A DNA stretch of 61,333 nucleotides from Pseudanabaena sp. SR411 (GCF_002251945.1 NZ_NDHW01000056.1:9846-71178), one strand, 5' to 3'; shown: positions 33,058 to 43,585, counted from the first letter of the stretch. Translations and numbers: made by a program. The notes: a model not told the origin generated them from the sequence alone.

Positions 33058-33858
33058 ATGTTCGGCTTTTTAAAACGCAAATTTCGCAAAAAAATCGCAC
33101 GTATTGAAATCACGGGGGCGATCGGGTCAGGCACAAGGACTCGCGTTCTTGAAGCTCTTGAATTTGTGGAGGAGCAGAAATTTCCCGCGCTATTACTTCG
33201 GATTGACAGTCCTGGGGGAACCGTTGGCGACTCTCAAGAAATATATGCCGCTCTCAAGCGACTGCGCGAAAAAGTAAAAGTAGTCGCCAGTTTTGGCAAT
33301 ATTTCGGCTAGTGGCGGCGTATATATCGGCGTTGGTGCAGATTATATCGTTTCTAATGCTGGCACGATTACAGGCAGCATCGGCGTAATTTTGCGGGGCA
33401 ACAATATCGAAAAATTACTCGATAAAATTGGTGTTTCCTTTAAAGTCGTCAAATCTGGTACTTACAAAGATATTCTCTCCTTCGATCGCGAAATCACTCC
33501 CGAAGAAAGAGTGATCTTGCAATCATTAATCGACAGCAGCTACAACCAATTTGTCGAAACCGTAGCCGAAGGTCGGAAACTTAGCCCCGCTACTGTGCGA
33601 TCGTTCGCCGATGGCAGAGTATTCACAGGTGAACAAGCTGTCGAACTAGGTTTAGTCGATCGCATTGGCACTGAAGAAGATGCAAGGTGCTATGCTGCCG
33701 AACTAGTGGGACTTGATCCCAAAACCACTAAAGTCTTTACAATTAAGCCGCCCAAATCCTTTGCCAGTAAATTCTTGCCTAGCGGTTCGGACAGTGCGAT
33801 CGCGCGTCTCCAATTTGAAGCCGAAACCAATGGAATGCCTCTCTGGATGTGGCAATAG
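33058..33858 (+). CDS. sppA: Signal peptide peptidase SppA, short form (peptidase S49)
   Basis: Membrane-associated peptidase that degrades cleaved signal peptides. 266 residues, the single-domain form. The N terminus MFGFLKRKFRKKIARIEITG is basic. The core has LLLRIDSPGGTVGDS, the catalytic Ser in NISASGGVYIG (near residue 84) and the general-base Lys in KSGTYKDILS (near 136), followed by DGRVFTGEQAVELGLVDRIG. There is no clear membrane helix, so it may be peripheral or associate through the basic N terminus. It converges on the NRPS cluster, sharing the hairpin at 33861-33894, and marks the cluster's left border. Confidence 0.94.
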   Translation: MFGFLKRKFRKKIARIEITGAIGSGTRTRVLEALEFVEEQKFPALLLRIDSPGGTVGDSQEIYAALKRLREKVKVVASFGNISASGGVYIGVGADYIVSNAGTITGSIGVILRGNNIEKLLDKIGVSFKVVKSGTYKDILSFDREITPEERVILQSLIDSSYNQFVETVAEGRKLSPATVRSFADGRVFTGEQAVELGLVDRIGTEEDARCYAAELVGLDPKTTKVFTIKPPKSFASKFLPSGSDSAIARLQFEAETNGMPLWMWQ

Positions 33859-33860
33859 CA

Positions 33861-33894
33861 AAACAAGAAGCCACTCTAGAGAGGCTTCTTGTTT
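33861..33894. terminator. Bidirectional terminator between sppA and the NRPS cluster
   Basis: AAACAAGAAGCC pairs with GGCTTCTTGTTT around a 10-base loop that is itself self-complementary (CTCTAGAG). It starts 2 bases after the sppA stop and ends 2 bases before the stop of the last NRPS gene, so it can end both convergent transcripts. Confidence 0.75.
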
Positions 33895-33896
33895 GC

Positions 33897-36800
33897 TCAA
33901 AGTAGACTTTCTGCTTTCTGAATAGCTACACCCACTTGCTCACAGTAAGGATCTTCCATTAGTTCCAGATGATCACACTTAATGTTAGAAACATGTACTT
34001 CACCACACAGTATGTTACCCCAACCGCAATAAGGAAATAACCAAGAAAGATCGCAATACTTCACATCTTTTTCTCCATATACAATCTGTTCAGTGCCTAT
34101 CACCAGCAAAACTTTTCCGCGATAAGCTTTAGGTCTGTAGTCCACAACGGCTTTTGAAAGTACATTAAAAGCTTCTTGATCAAATTCAAATTTTGTATCA
34201 TCAGCATTGTTTTTTAAATTATGATCATTAAAATTATTCTCTGAAGGCTTAAGTCTGGACATGATGTACTCCCACTTATCTGTAAGAGATAGTTTTGAGA
34301 GTTTAAATAGATGGAATCTTATGGTTCCTAGGTAGAAATTAATCTTATGGGCAAATCTATAAATTTTTGATACACCTAAAGAGTCAGAGTCAATTAACGT
34401 TACTAAGTCTACTTTTTTGCCAAGTTTGCGTAACCTTTGAGCCATTTCTAAAGCTACTAAGCCGTTATAACACCAGCCTCCTAAGGCATAAGATTCACAA
34501 GATGACACGCTAAGTAATTCATCCACTAATAAAGAGGCGATTACTGAAATATAGTCATTATAAGAATTCATGGAGGTTGAAAGACTAGCTCCTGGCATTA
34601 CATACAAAGGTCGCTTAAGATTTAGTTTTTTGCCAGTTCTAACTTCTCCAATCCATATAAAAGGTTGAGACGTAGTTTGAGAGTCTGGCAAAATACTAAT
34701 AATTAATCCACGCTTACCCAAGCGCAAGCCAACTTTACCTGCACTATGAGATAGTAAAGCTCTGTAGTCATCAAGACTTAGTCCTAAAGACATCTCCTGT
34801 TCATCGATTGTCTCAGGTGGCTTCTTGTCACAGATCAATTCAGCAATTTCGGCTATGGTGCTGATTTTAAACAATGAAGATAGAGGAATCTGGAAATTAA
34901 AAGCTTTCTCTATTTCTGATACTAGGCGTACAGATAGTAAAGAATGTCCACCTAAAGCAAAGAAATTATCATTGACACCTACTCGTTCTAATCCCAGTAT
35001 GTCAGTCCATATCTTGGCTAATAGCGCTTCCGTAGGGTTATTCGGTGGAACAAATTCGGCATCTAATTGGAAACTTGATAGGTCTGGCGCAGGTAAAGCC
35101 CGACGGTCTAATTTGCCGCTAGGAGTTAGAGGTAGAACCTCCATCATAATAAATGATGACGGTATCATATAACTTGCTAATTTTAACTTTAGGAAGTTAC
35201 GAAGTTCAGTGATTGTCGGTTTCTGTTCTAGTTTAGGAACAATATAAGCAACAAGACGCTTATTACCAGGTATATCTTCTCGTGGTATTACTACTGCTGT
35301 CTGGACACTAGGGTGTTGACAAAGAGTTGATTCAACTTCTCCTAGTTCAATGCGAAAACCTCGTATTTTTACTTGGTTATCAATGCGCCCAAGGTATTCT
35401 ATATTCCCTCCCCTTAAATATCGCACCAAGTCTCCCGTTTTGTACAAATACGGTACTTTCTCGTGACTGAAAGGGTTAGGGATAAATTTTTCGGCTGTCA
35501 ATTCAGGACGGTTGAGATAGCCTCTAGCTAAACATACGCCACCAATGTAAAGTTCACCTGGAATGCCAATTGGAACTGGTTGGAGATGGGAGTCAAGAAT
35601 GAAAATATGAGTGTTGGCGATCGCTCGACCAATGGGCGGTAAAGGTGACCAAGTTTCTACTGACCCATTTAAGGTGAAAGCAGTCACAACATGGCTTTCC
35701 GATGGACCATAATGATTATGTAACCTAGCATTAGGAAGATTAGTAAATAGATAAGTAATTGCTGGAGTAATTTGTAATTGTTCGCCCGCAGTAATGATAT
35801 CTTGTAGGTGATCAGGAACCAAACCAGAGACTTGAGCTACTTCTGCTAATTGCTGTAAAGCAACAAAGGGAAGAAACAATCTTTCCACAGCTTGTTCTTT
35901 AAGTAAGCTTAGTAAAGCTCTAGCATCACGCCGCATTTCTTCACCAATCAAAACTAATGTTCCGCCAGCGCACCAAGTAGAGAAGATCTCTTGGAAAGAA
36001 ACATCAAAGCTGATAGGGGAAAATTGCAGAGTTTTTGCTTGAGCAAAAATGGTTGTATTACGAAGTTGCCACAAGATAAGATTACAGAGTGCAATCTGTG
36101 TCATTGGTACTCCTTTAGGTTTACCAGTAGAACCTGATGTATAGATCACATAACCTAGGCTTTCTGGACTCACCTCAGGAATAAGATTTTCCTGTTTTTC
36201 TTGCTCAATTTTATCCCAATCTGCATCTAAAAGCACCAACTGAGCATCGTATTCTGGCAATTCAGTGACTAAACTCTGATTGGTCAATAACACTGACACT
36301 TGAGTGTCTTGAAGCATAAAATGTAGTCTTTCTTGGGGATAAGTTGGATCGAGTGGAACATAAGCACAACCAGCTTTAAGAATGCCTAGCAAGCCCACAA
36401 CCATTTCCAAGGAACGCTCTACGCAAATACCAACTAGCGCATCGTTTCTTACGCCTAGTTTCTGCAAGTAATGTGCAAGCTGATTTGCGCGGTTATTAAG
36501 TTCTCGATAGGTGAGTTGCCGTTCTTGAAAAATGACAGCGATCGCATCAGGTGTAAGTTCTACCTGTTCTTCAACTAATTGATGAATACATTTGTTTTGA
36601 GGGTAATCCGTAGAAGTGTTGTTCCATTCAATCAATAGATGCTGTCGTTCCTTTTCTGTTAGCATAGGTAAACGATCAATTGGCTGGTTAGGATTGGCGA
36701 CAATACCTTCTAATAGAATCTGAAAATGTTCATGCATCCTTTCAATGGTGGCAGCATCAAATAGATCTATGTTATAAGTCCAAGATGCGATCAGTCCGTC

Positions 36801-38189
36801 CCCTTTCTCCTCTACTGAAAGATCCAAATCAAATTTTGCTGTTGATGTTTCTATTCTGACTAACTTTGTATCTAAGCCTAGTAATTTTTCCGTTTGAGTA
36901 GGAGTGTTTTGGAGTACAAACATGACTTGAAACAGAGGGCTGTAACTCAATGATCTCTCAGGGTTTAGTTCTTCTACTAGTTTTTCAAATGGTAAATCTT
37001 GATGAGCATAAGCATCTAGTGTTGTTGAGCGTACTTTTGATAGCAATTCTTTAAAGCTAGGATTCCCTGATAGGTCGTTGCGTAATATTAAAGTATTCAC
37101 AAAAAAACCTATTAATTCTTCTACTTCAATTTGATTTCTTCCCGCAATCGCAGAGCCAACCATAATATCTTCTTGTCGGCTGTAGCGATGCATTAAGACT
37201 TGGAATGCAGCCAGCAAAATCATGTATAGGGTCACTCCTTCCTGACGGCAAAGCTGATTGATTGCGGCACTCAAACTGGGTGATAGTTTGTGAGTCTGCC
37301 TAGCCCCACGATAGGTTTGTACTGATGGGCGAGGGTGATCTGTGGGTAACTCTAGTAGTGGGTTTGCATTTGCTAGTTGTTTCTTCCAGTAATTCAGTTG
37401 TCGTTCTATTACTTCGCTTGATAGCCACTCTCTCTGCCAAACTGCATAATCGACATATTGAATCGGCAATTTTGGTAAAGGGTTTGGTTTACCTTCCAAG
37501 AATGCTAAATACAATTGAGTCAATTGCTCCCACAGGATACCCATTGACCACCCGTCAGAGGCAATGTGGTGTTGGACTAGAAGTAAGATCTGCTCAGAAG
37601 AGGATAGTTTTAGTAAGCATCCCCTTATCATTAGATCTGATGCAAGGTTAAAGGGGGACTGGCTTTCTTGCTGTAGAACTTTTTGGATTTGAATTTCCTG
37701 TTCTACTACTTCATATTGTTGTAGATCAATAATTTTTAGCTTTACTGGACGAGGTTCAGCAATACTTTGAATTGGGTTGCCGTTCTTAACAATATAGTTT
37801 GTGCGTAATATTTCATGATGGACAACTATTTCATCAAGGGCTTGCTGTAGGATATCTATCTTGAGTTCACCCTGAAAACGCATCGCCTCTGGTAAGTTAT
37901 AGAAAGAGCTATTTGATTCTAGTTGGTCTAAAAACCATAACCTTTGCTGAGCAAAGGACAGTGGCAAGGGTTGATTTCGTAAAGCAGATTGTATTCTCAA
38001 AGGAGTTGATTTTTCTGGTGAATTATTATTCTGTAATAAGGCAATAATTTCTGCTTTGCGTTCAGCTAATTCCGATCGCAGTTGGGATGTTAATACATCT
38101 TTAGGAGCATTGCATCGAAGTTTGTCGCCATCTGTAGAGATTTGGATACCTAAATGACGCAATTCCGATAAAAATTCTAAGGTGTTCAC
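33897..38189 (-). CDS. NRPS, line 2 terminal module: TubC docking-C-A(Pro)-PCP-TE
   Basis: 1430 residues. Residues 1-56 are a TubC-type docking domain (TLEFLSELRHLGIQISTDGD). The C domain has canonical HHIASDG near 210. The A domain (A3 YTSGSTGKPKG near 683) gives binding-pocket code DVQFIAHVVK, the well-known proline code. The PCP Ser is in LGGHSLLS near 1080. The C-terminal alpha/beta hydrolase TE has GGWCYNG near 1240, so Cys replaces the nucleophilic Ser; an Asp follows in LVTLIDSDS and a His in KCDHLELM. The start is GTG and overlaps the preceding gene's stop by 4 bp (GTGA). The upstream protein ends in an acidic tail suited to TubC docking. It should add Pro and release the line 2 product. 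Confidence 0.93.
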   Translation of the reverse strand: MNTLEFLSELRHLGIQISTDGDKLRCNAPKDVLTSQLRSELAERKAEIIALLQNNNSPEKSTPLRIQSALRNQPLPLSFAQQRLWFLDQLESNSSFYNLPEAMRFQGELKIDILQQALDEIVVHHEILRTNYIVKNGNPIQSIAEPRPVKLKIIDLQQYEVVEQEIQIQKVLQQESQSPFNLASDLMIRGCLLKLSSSEQILLLVQHHIASDGWSMGILWEQLTQLYLAFLEGKPNPLPKLPIQYVDYAVWQREWLSSEVIERQLNYWKKQLANANPLLELPTDHPRPSVQTYRGARQTHKLSPSLSAAINQLCRQEGVTLYMILLAAFQVLMHRYSRQEDIMVGSAIAGRNQIEVEELIGFFVNTLILRNDLSGNPSFKELLSKVRSTTLDAYAHQDLPFEKLVEELNPERSLSYSPLFQVMFVLQNTPTQTEKLLGLDTKLVRIETSTAKFDLDLSVEEKGDGLIASWTYNIDLFDAATIERMHEHFQILLEGIVANPNQPIDRLPMLTEKERQHLLIEWNNTSTDYPQNKCIHQLVEEQVELTPDAIAVIFQERQLTYRELNNRANQLAHYLQKLGVRNDALVGICVERSLEMVVGLLGILKAGCAYVPLDPTYPQERLHFMLQDTQVSVLLTNQSLVTELPEYDAQLVLLDADWDKIEQEKQENLIPEVSPESLGYVIYTSGSTGKPKGVPMTQIALCNLILWQLRNTTIFAQAKTLQFSPISFDVSFQEIFSTWCAGGTLVLIGEEMRRDARALLSLLKEQAVERLFLPFVALQQLAEVAQVSGLVPDHLQDIITAGEQLQITPAITYLFTNLPNARLHNHYGPSESHVVTAFTLNGSVETWSPLPPIGRAIANTHIFILDSHLQPVPIGIPGELYIGGVCLARGYLNRPELTAEKFIPNPFSHEKVPYLYKTGDLVRYLRGGNIEYLGRIDNQVKIRGFRIELGEVESTLCQHPSVQTAVVIPREDIPGNKRLVAYIVPKLEQKPTITELRNFLKLKLASYMIPSSFIMMEVLPLTPSGKLDRRALPAPDLSSFQLDAEFVPPNNPTEALLAKIWTDILGLERVGVNDNFFALGGHSLLSVRLVSEIEKAFNFQIPLSSLFKISTIAEIAELICDKKPPETIDEQEMSLGLSLDDYRALLSHSAGKVGLRLGKRGLIISILPDSQTTSQPFIWIGEVRTGKKLNLKRPLYVMPGASLSTSMNSYNDYISVIASLLVDELLSVSSCESYALGGWCYNGLVALEMAQRLRKLGKKVDLVTLIDSDSLGVSKIYRFAHKINFYLGTIRFHLFKLSKLSLTDKWEYIMSRLKPSENNFNDHNLKNNADDTKFEFDQEAFNVLSKAVVDYRPKAYRGKVLLVIGTEQIVYGEKDVKYCDLSWLFPYCGWGNILCGEVHVSNIKCDHLELMEDPYCEQVGVAIQKAESLL

Positions 38190-41100
38190 AGTTCAAATTC
38201 CTCCATTTCATCCATTTGATTTGTTATAGAATCGGTGTTAGTTTGTTGACTTTCAGTAAGCCAAAGTAATGTTTTGATGCGATCGCCTAACTTAGCGATC
38301 GTCGGTTGCTCAAACAAAATCTGCAAAGGTATTTCGACTGAAAATGATTGACGACATCTTGAAATTACTTGAATCGCCAACAGGGAATGTCCACCTAAGT
38401 CAAAAAAGTTGTCATTAATACCAACTCGATTTATACCTAGTACCTCAGCCCAGATATTAGCCAAGCTTTCTTCCATCGCATTACTGGGTGGAACAAATTC
38501 AGTGTCTAATTGTAGGTTAGATGTATCTGGTGCAGGCAAGTTTCGATAATCAATTTTGCCATTAGGAGTGATCGGCATTGCTTCTAAGAAGACAAATGCA
38601 GTCGGTATCATGTAATTGGGTAGAAGCTCTTGCAGAAAGCCTCTCAGATCAGTGATTTGAGGTTGCACTTGCTCAGCAACAACATAGGCGACAAGTCTTT
38701 TGTCGCTGGGGCTATCTTCTCTGGCTGTGACAACCGTTGCTCGAATATTGGGGTGTTGAGAAAGAACAGTTTCTATCTCTCCTAACTCAATACGGAAGCC
38801 ACGAATTTTGACTTGATTATCAATGCGCCCAAGATATTCAATATTTCCGTCTGGTAAATAACGAGCTAAGTCACCAGTTTTATAAAGACGGCTTCCTGCT
38901 TCTAGGCTAAAAGGATTGGGGATGAATTTCTCATTCGTGAGTTCTAGCCGATTGAGATAGCCTTTTGCCAAGCTATCCCCACCTATATAAAGTTCCCCTG
39001 ATACTCCGATGGGGACTGGTTGTAAATGTGGATCGAGAATATAGGTTTGCAGGTGAGCAAGGGGACGACCTATTGGCACTTCCCCATTGATATCAATCGT
39101 GTTTGGGACTCGATACAATGTGGCACTAACAGTTGTTTCCGTCGGCCCGTAGGCATTAATTAGTTGCAAATGATCGCTCTTCCCAGATTTGACAACATAT
39201 TTCTGCCAAGATCGGACTGGTTCAGGTAGCACTTTTTCACCACCAATAAGAACTAGTCTTAAAGATTCTGGTAAAGGGATATCTTTCACTGTCATCTCGG
39301 CAACTAAATCATGCCAGTAGGCTGTTGGTAGATTAATTACAGTTAGCTGCCAATCTTCACAGGCTTGAAAAAATGTTTGTAAGTCAGATAGCATCTCATC
39401 GTTACGTATTACTAATGTCGCCCCTGTACATAAAGAGGGATATATTTCTTCAACTGCTACATCAAAATTGATCGAAGCAAACTGGAGTAAGCGATCATCT
39501 GCGGTAATTTGATATTCGGAAATAATCGTTTGCGTAAATATGCTCAAAGCCTGATGACTAATCATTACACCCTTGGGCTTGCCTGTGGATCCAGAGGTAT
39601 AGATCACGTAGGCTAGATTTTCCCCTGTATTGGTTTTGATGGGATTTTCTTGACTACACGCAGCAATTTTTTCCCAGTCTGAATCTAGACAGATAAACTC
39701 CGCTTGATGGTCGGTCAATTGCGATCGCCACAAATCTTGAGTTAATATCACCGAGATATCCGCATCGTTAATCATGTAAGACAAGCGATCGCTGGGATAG
39801 GCAGGATCAAGGGGAATATAGGCTGCTCCAGCTTTAAGAACACCCAAGATTGCCACAATCATATCTAGGGAACGTTCTACGGAAATGCCCACAAATTGAT
39901 CGGCTGCTACACCCCGCGATCGCAAATAATGGGCTAACTGATTAGCTTTGCTATTTAGTTCTCGATAGGTAAGGTGTTGTTGTCCAAACAATATCGCAAC
40001 TGCTTCTGGTGTGCGATCGGTCTGCTCTTCAAATAAATGCTGAACCCATTCTTGAGTATATTCTCTCGGACGATGATTCCATCCCAATAATAACTGTTCT
40101 TGTTCTGATTTTGTCAGCAAAGGTAACTGGGAAATAGACTGTTCAGGATTAGCAACTATCCCTTCCAGTAAAGTTTGGAAATGTCCAGCCATGCGCTCAA
40201 TCGTAGAAGGATTGAATAAATCCGTATTGTAGTTCCATACAACGACCAGTTCATTTACGCTGTCCTCCATAACAGTTATATCCAAATCAAACTTTACAGT
40301 TTTGCTTTCTATCGGTAAGGATCTTGCAGTTAAGCCAGCAAATTCTCTTTGCGATATAGGAGATTTCTCAACCGAAAACATAACTTGAAATATGGGATTG
40401 TAGGCTAAAGAGCGTTCAGGCTGAATCTCTTCCACCAGTTTGTCAAAGGGTAAATCTTGATAAGAATAAGCTTCTAGAGTTGTAGAGCGTACTTTTGCCA
40501 ACAATTGCCGAAAACTTGGATCGCCAGATAGGTCAGTCCGTAATACTACGGTATTTACAAAAAACCCTATTAATTTTTCTATTTCAGTACGATTGCGCCC
40601 AGCAATTGGCGAACCTACTAGAATATCTTCTTGCCCCGTATACCGATACAATAAAGTCTGAAATGCTGCGAGTAAAAGCATATACAACGTCACACCTTCA
40701 CGGTGACCAAGCTCTTGCAGTGAAGAACTAAGCTTTTCAGGAAGTGGGACTGACTGACTTTTGCCACGATAGCTTTGAACTAAGGGACGTGAAAAATCCG
40801 TTGGTAATTCTAAGACTGGATTTAGGTTTGCTAGCTGCCGTTTCCAATATTGAAGTTGCTGATCTAATACTACTCCTGACAACCATGCTCTCTGCCAAAC
40901 TGTAAAATCAGCATATTGAATAGGTAGTTCAGGGAAGGGATTGTCTTGACCCTCTAAGAATGCTTGGTATAGTTGAGTCAGTTCTTCCCAAAGAATTCCC
41001 ATTGACCAAGCATCTGCGGCAATATGATGAATGACTAGCAACAGGATATTTTTTTGTGGCGCTAGTTGAAGTAAACAGCCCCTTAACATTGTGTCTGAAG

Positions 41101-43354
41101 CTAGATTGAAAGGTCGTTGACTTTCTTGTTGTAATATTTTTTGGATCTGAACTTCTCGTTCTGTTTCTGCATAGCTTAGCAAATCAATTGTGGTTAACTC
41201 TATTGATTTAGGAGCATTGATGACTTGTATAGGGTTCCCATTTTCGGCAATATAACTAGTACGAATGATTTCATGACGTTTAGCGATCGCATCAAGAGCT
41301 TGTTGTAACACATCTACGTGAAGTTCGCCGATTAATTGGACTGCATCTTGGATATTGTACAAAGCGCTATTTGGATCTAGTTGATCCAAAATCCACAGGC
41401 GTTGCTGAGCAAACGATAATTTTATGTTAGTGGATTTATTTCTTGGCGTTATTGCTTGAGATACCGATAAATCAGTCTCTTGGAGCTTCAGTTCAGCAAT
41501 TATTAGAGCAAGTTCAGCGATCGTTGGTTGCTCAAAAAAGATCAGTAAAGGTATTTCGACTAAGAATGCTTGACGACACCTTGAAATTACTTGAGTTACT
41601 AACAGGGAATGTCCACCCAAATCAAAGAAATTATCATTAATACCAACTCGGCTTATATTTAGTACCTTAGCCCAAATATTTGCTAAAGTCTCTTCTGTCG
41701 GATTACTGGGTGGCTCAAATTCAGTCTCTAACTGCATATTTGTGATGTCTGGTGCAGGTAAAGCCTGTCGATCCACCTTCCCATTAGGAGTCAAAGGTAG
41801 CGAGGTAAGTATCACAAATGAGGAAGGTTGCATGTATTCAGGCAACTTCTCTTTCAGGAATATTTTTACTTCTCTTATAAATATAGTTTGATTAAGATCA
41901 TCTGAAATTAGTTTAGGAACTATATAAGCAACTATATATTTTTCATTGTCCAAATCATCTACAGTTACGGCTACGGTTTGTCTAATATTAGGATGTTGCT
42001 CTAAAGTCAGTTCAATTTCGCCTAACTCAATTCTCATTTCGCGAATTTTGACTTGATGGTCAAGGCGACCCAACACTTCTAAAGCCCCATTGGATAGATA
42101 TCGAGCAACATCGCCTGTCTTATAGAGCTTTGTACTAGATTCCTGATTAAAAGGATTACTGATAAATTGTTCAGAATTTAGCTCGGTACGATTTAAATAT
42201 CCACGCTCTAAACCAGCAAATTCCACATATAATTCACCTTTCTCATTCTGGATAACTGGCTGAAGATTAGCATCTAGAACATATGTTTGAATATGTTCAA
42301 ACGGATATCCTACGGGAACGTATCCTTCTTCTTGATCAAATTGCTCTGAGATAGGATAAGCACATACTCCGATAGTTTCGGTTTGACCATAAACATTAAC
42401 AATGCGTGTCTGACTTGCTAATTGATTCCTGATTTTTTTAAGCAATTGGCATGGTAATAAACCGCCAGAAAAAATAAGTAGTCGCAAGTTAGACTGTAGG
42501 AGTTCTCTAACAAAATCTTGTTCTAGACTTTCTAAAGCTTGAAGTGCATAACGCCATACCGACTGTACCGTATCAAAAATCGTTACTCCTTGATGATGAA
42601 TTATTGTTAACAGATTAAGAGGATTTCTAATTTGTTCATAGCTGGCAAGAATAATTTTACTTCCTCGAGATAACGGTAATATTAATTGCCTAACCGAAGA
42701 AGAAAAAGAAAAAGAAGCTGTGTGAAGATAAATATCATTTGACTGAACTTGAATTACCTTGTTGATTGATCTGAGATACTGCCAAATATTATCGTGAGTA
42801 ATCTGTACCCCTTTTGGTTTTCCAGTTGAGCCAGAAGTATAAATTATATAGGCGAGATTGTCAGGGCTTAACTCATTGGTTGGGTTTTCACAGCTATGTC
42901 TTTTAATAGAATCTGCATCTGTATCAAGACAAATTATAGAGTTTTCAAACTGAAAAAGTACATCACTCAACTTTCTCTGTGTTAACAGAAATGATAGTTG
43001 GGTATCTTCTAAAATTAAAGCTAGTCGCTCTTTAGGATAGGTGGGATCTAGTGGAACATATGCCCCCCCTGCCTTAAGAATACTTAATAATCCTACAACC
43101 ATTTCTATGGAGCGTTCTAGGCAAATACCGACTAATATCTCAGGTTTAACACCACAGGATTTTAAGTAATTTGCTAGTTGATTGGCGCGATTATTTAATT
43201 CCTTATAAGAGATTTGTTGATCCTGAAAAACCAAGGCGATCGCATCGGGATGTTGTTCAACTTTCTCCTCAAATAATTGCTGAATACCTTGATTTTTGAG
43301 GGGAGGTATCATTGACAATTCAGAGCTTTTATAGTCAAACATTGTGTTAATCAT
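38186..43354 (-). CDS. NRPS, line 2 loading and first elongation: A-PCP-C-A-PCP
   Basis: About 1722 residues from the ATG at 43354; a TTG at 43387 would add 11. It begins directly with an A domain, with no C domain, as expected for a chain-initiating module. In A1 the core is noncanonical: SFSFSSSVRQ puts Ser at position 235 instead of Asp, and YGQTE replaces YGPTE; my code reading is SSRDISVGVK. PCP1 follows (LGGHSLLVTQ near 581), then a C domain with HHIAADA near 776. A2 has code DVENLGAVSK, and PCP2 lies near 1654. The protein ends MDEMEEFEL, an acidic tail typical of partners of TubC docking domains. A1 substrate is unknown: perhaps not an alpha-amino acid. A2 substrate is unassigned. Confidence 0.92.
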   Translation of the reverse strand: MINTMFDYKSSELSMIPPLKNQGIQQLFEEKVEQHPDAIALVFQDQQISYKELNNRANQLANYLKSCGVKPEILVGICLERSIEMVVGLLSILKAGGAYVPLDPTYPKERLALILEDTQLSFLLTQRKLSDVLFQFENSIICLDTDADSIKRHSCENPTNELSPDNLAYIIYTSGSTGKPKGVQITHDNIWQYLRSINKVIQVQSNDIYLHTASFSFSSSVRQLILPLSRGSKIILASYEQIRNPLNLLTIIHHQGVTIFDTVQSVWRYALQALESLEQDFVRELLQSNLRLLIFSGGLLPCQLLKKIRNQLASQTRIVNVYGQTETIGVCAYPISEQFDQEEGYVPVGYPFEHIQTYVLDANLQPVIQNEKGELYVEFAGLERGYLNRTELNSEQFISNPFNQESSTKLYKTGDVARYLSNGALEVLGRLDHQVKIREMRIELGEIELTLEQHPNIRQTVAVTVDDLDNEKYIVAYIVPKLISDDLNQTIFIREVKIFLKEKLPEYMQPSSFVILTSLPLTPNGKVDRQALPAPDITNMQLETEFEPPSNPTEETLANIWAKVLNISRVGINDNFFDLGGHSLLVTQVISRCRQAFLVEIPLLIFFEQPTIAELALIIAELKLQETDLSVSQAITPRNKSTNIKLSFAQQRLWILDQLDPNSALYNIQDAVQLIGELHVDVLQQALDAIAKRHEIIRTSYIAENGNPIQVINAPKSIELTTIDLLSYAETEREVQIQKILQQESQRPFNLASDTMLRGCLLQLAPQKNILLLVIHHIAADAWSMGILWEELTQLYQAFLEGQDNPFPELPIQYADFTVWQRAWLSGVVLDQQLQYWKRQLANLNPVLELPTDFSRPLVQSYRGKSQSVPLPEKLSSSLQELGHREGVTLYMLLLAAFQTLLYRYTGQEDILVGSPIAGRNRTEIEKLIGFFVNTVVLRTDLSGDPSFRQLLAKVRSTTLEAYSYQDLPFDKLVEEIQPERSLAYNPIFQVMFSVEKSPISQREFAGLTARSLPIESKTVKFDLDITVMEDSVNELVVVWNYNTDLFNPSTIERMAGHFQTLLEGIVANPEQSISQLPLLTKSEQEQLLLGWNHRPREYTQEWVQHLFEEQTDRTPEAVAILFGQQHLTYRELNSKANQLAHYLRSRGVAADQFVGISVERSLDMIVAILGVLKAGAAYIPLDPAYPSDRLSYMINDADISVILTQDLWRSQLTDHQAEFICLDSDWEKIAACSQENPIKTNTGENLAYVIYTSGSTGKPKGVMISHQALSIFTQTIISEYQITADDRLLQFASINFDVAVEEIYPSLCTGATLVIRNDEMLSDLQTFFQACEDWQLTVINLPTAYWHDLVAEMTVKDIPLPESLRLVLIGGEKVLPEPVRSWQKYVVKSGKSDHLQLINAYGPTETTVSATLYRVPNTIDINGEVPIGRPLAHLQTYILDPHLQPVPIGVSGELYIGGDSLAKGYLNRLELTNEKFIPNPFSLEAGSRLYKTGDLARYLPDGNIEYLGRIDNQVKIRGFRIELGEIETVLSQHPNIRATVVTAREDSPSDKRLVAYVVAEQVQPQITDLRGFLQELLPNYMIPTAFVFLEAMPITPNGKIDYRNLPAPDTSNLQLDTEFVPPSNAMEESLANIWAEVLGINRVGINDNFFDLGGHSLLAIQVISRCRQSFSVEIPLQILFEQPTIAKLGDRIKTLLWLTESQQTNTDSITNQMDEMEEFEL

Positions 43355-43387
43355 AACTTTAGGTCTTTTCTCAACATTTATGTACAA

Positions 43388-43585
43388 CTACTAAGAGCGT
43401 ATTTTGGAAGGTCAATACACAAAAGATTTTCAGATAGAGACAATATTTTTTAGTCTATATCTTTTTAATACTAGAAAATACGAGATAATAGACAAAAACT
43501 TTTTTTAAGATATCATGCATATGACAATTATAAAACATTTTGGTCACATATTATTTAAATATCTTAAAGTTATTAAGTAGGAAAC
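43388..43585 (-). promoter_or_regulatory. Probable promoter region of assembly line 2
   Basis: This AT-rich stretch lies between the line 1 terminator and the first line 2 gene. It contains no open frame of note, and has short TATAAT-like minus-strand stretches (for example near 43530). I cannot assign a precise -10/-35 pair. Its position after a terminator is the main reason to expect a promoter here. Confidence 0.35.

Noticed and set aside
38187-43387. TTG at 43387 as the start of the A-PCP-C-A-PCP gene
   Set aside because: It would add 11 residues upstream of the first ATG (43354), and the A domain does not need them; ATG preferred but TTG not excluded.
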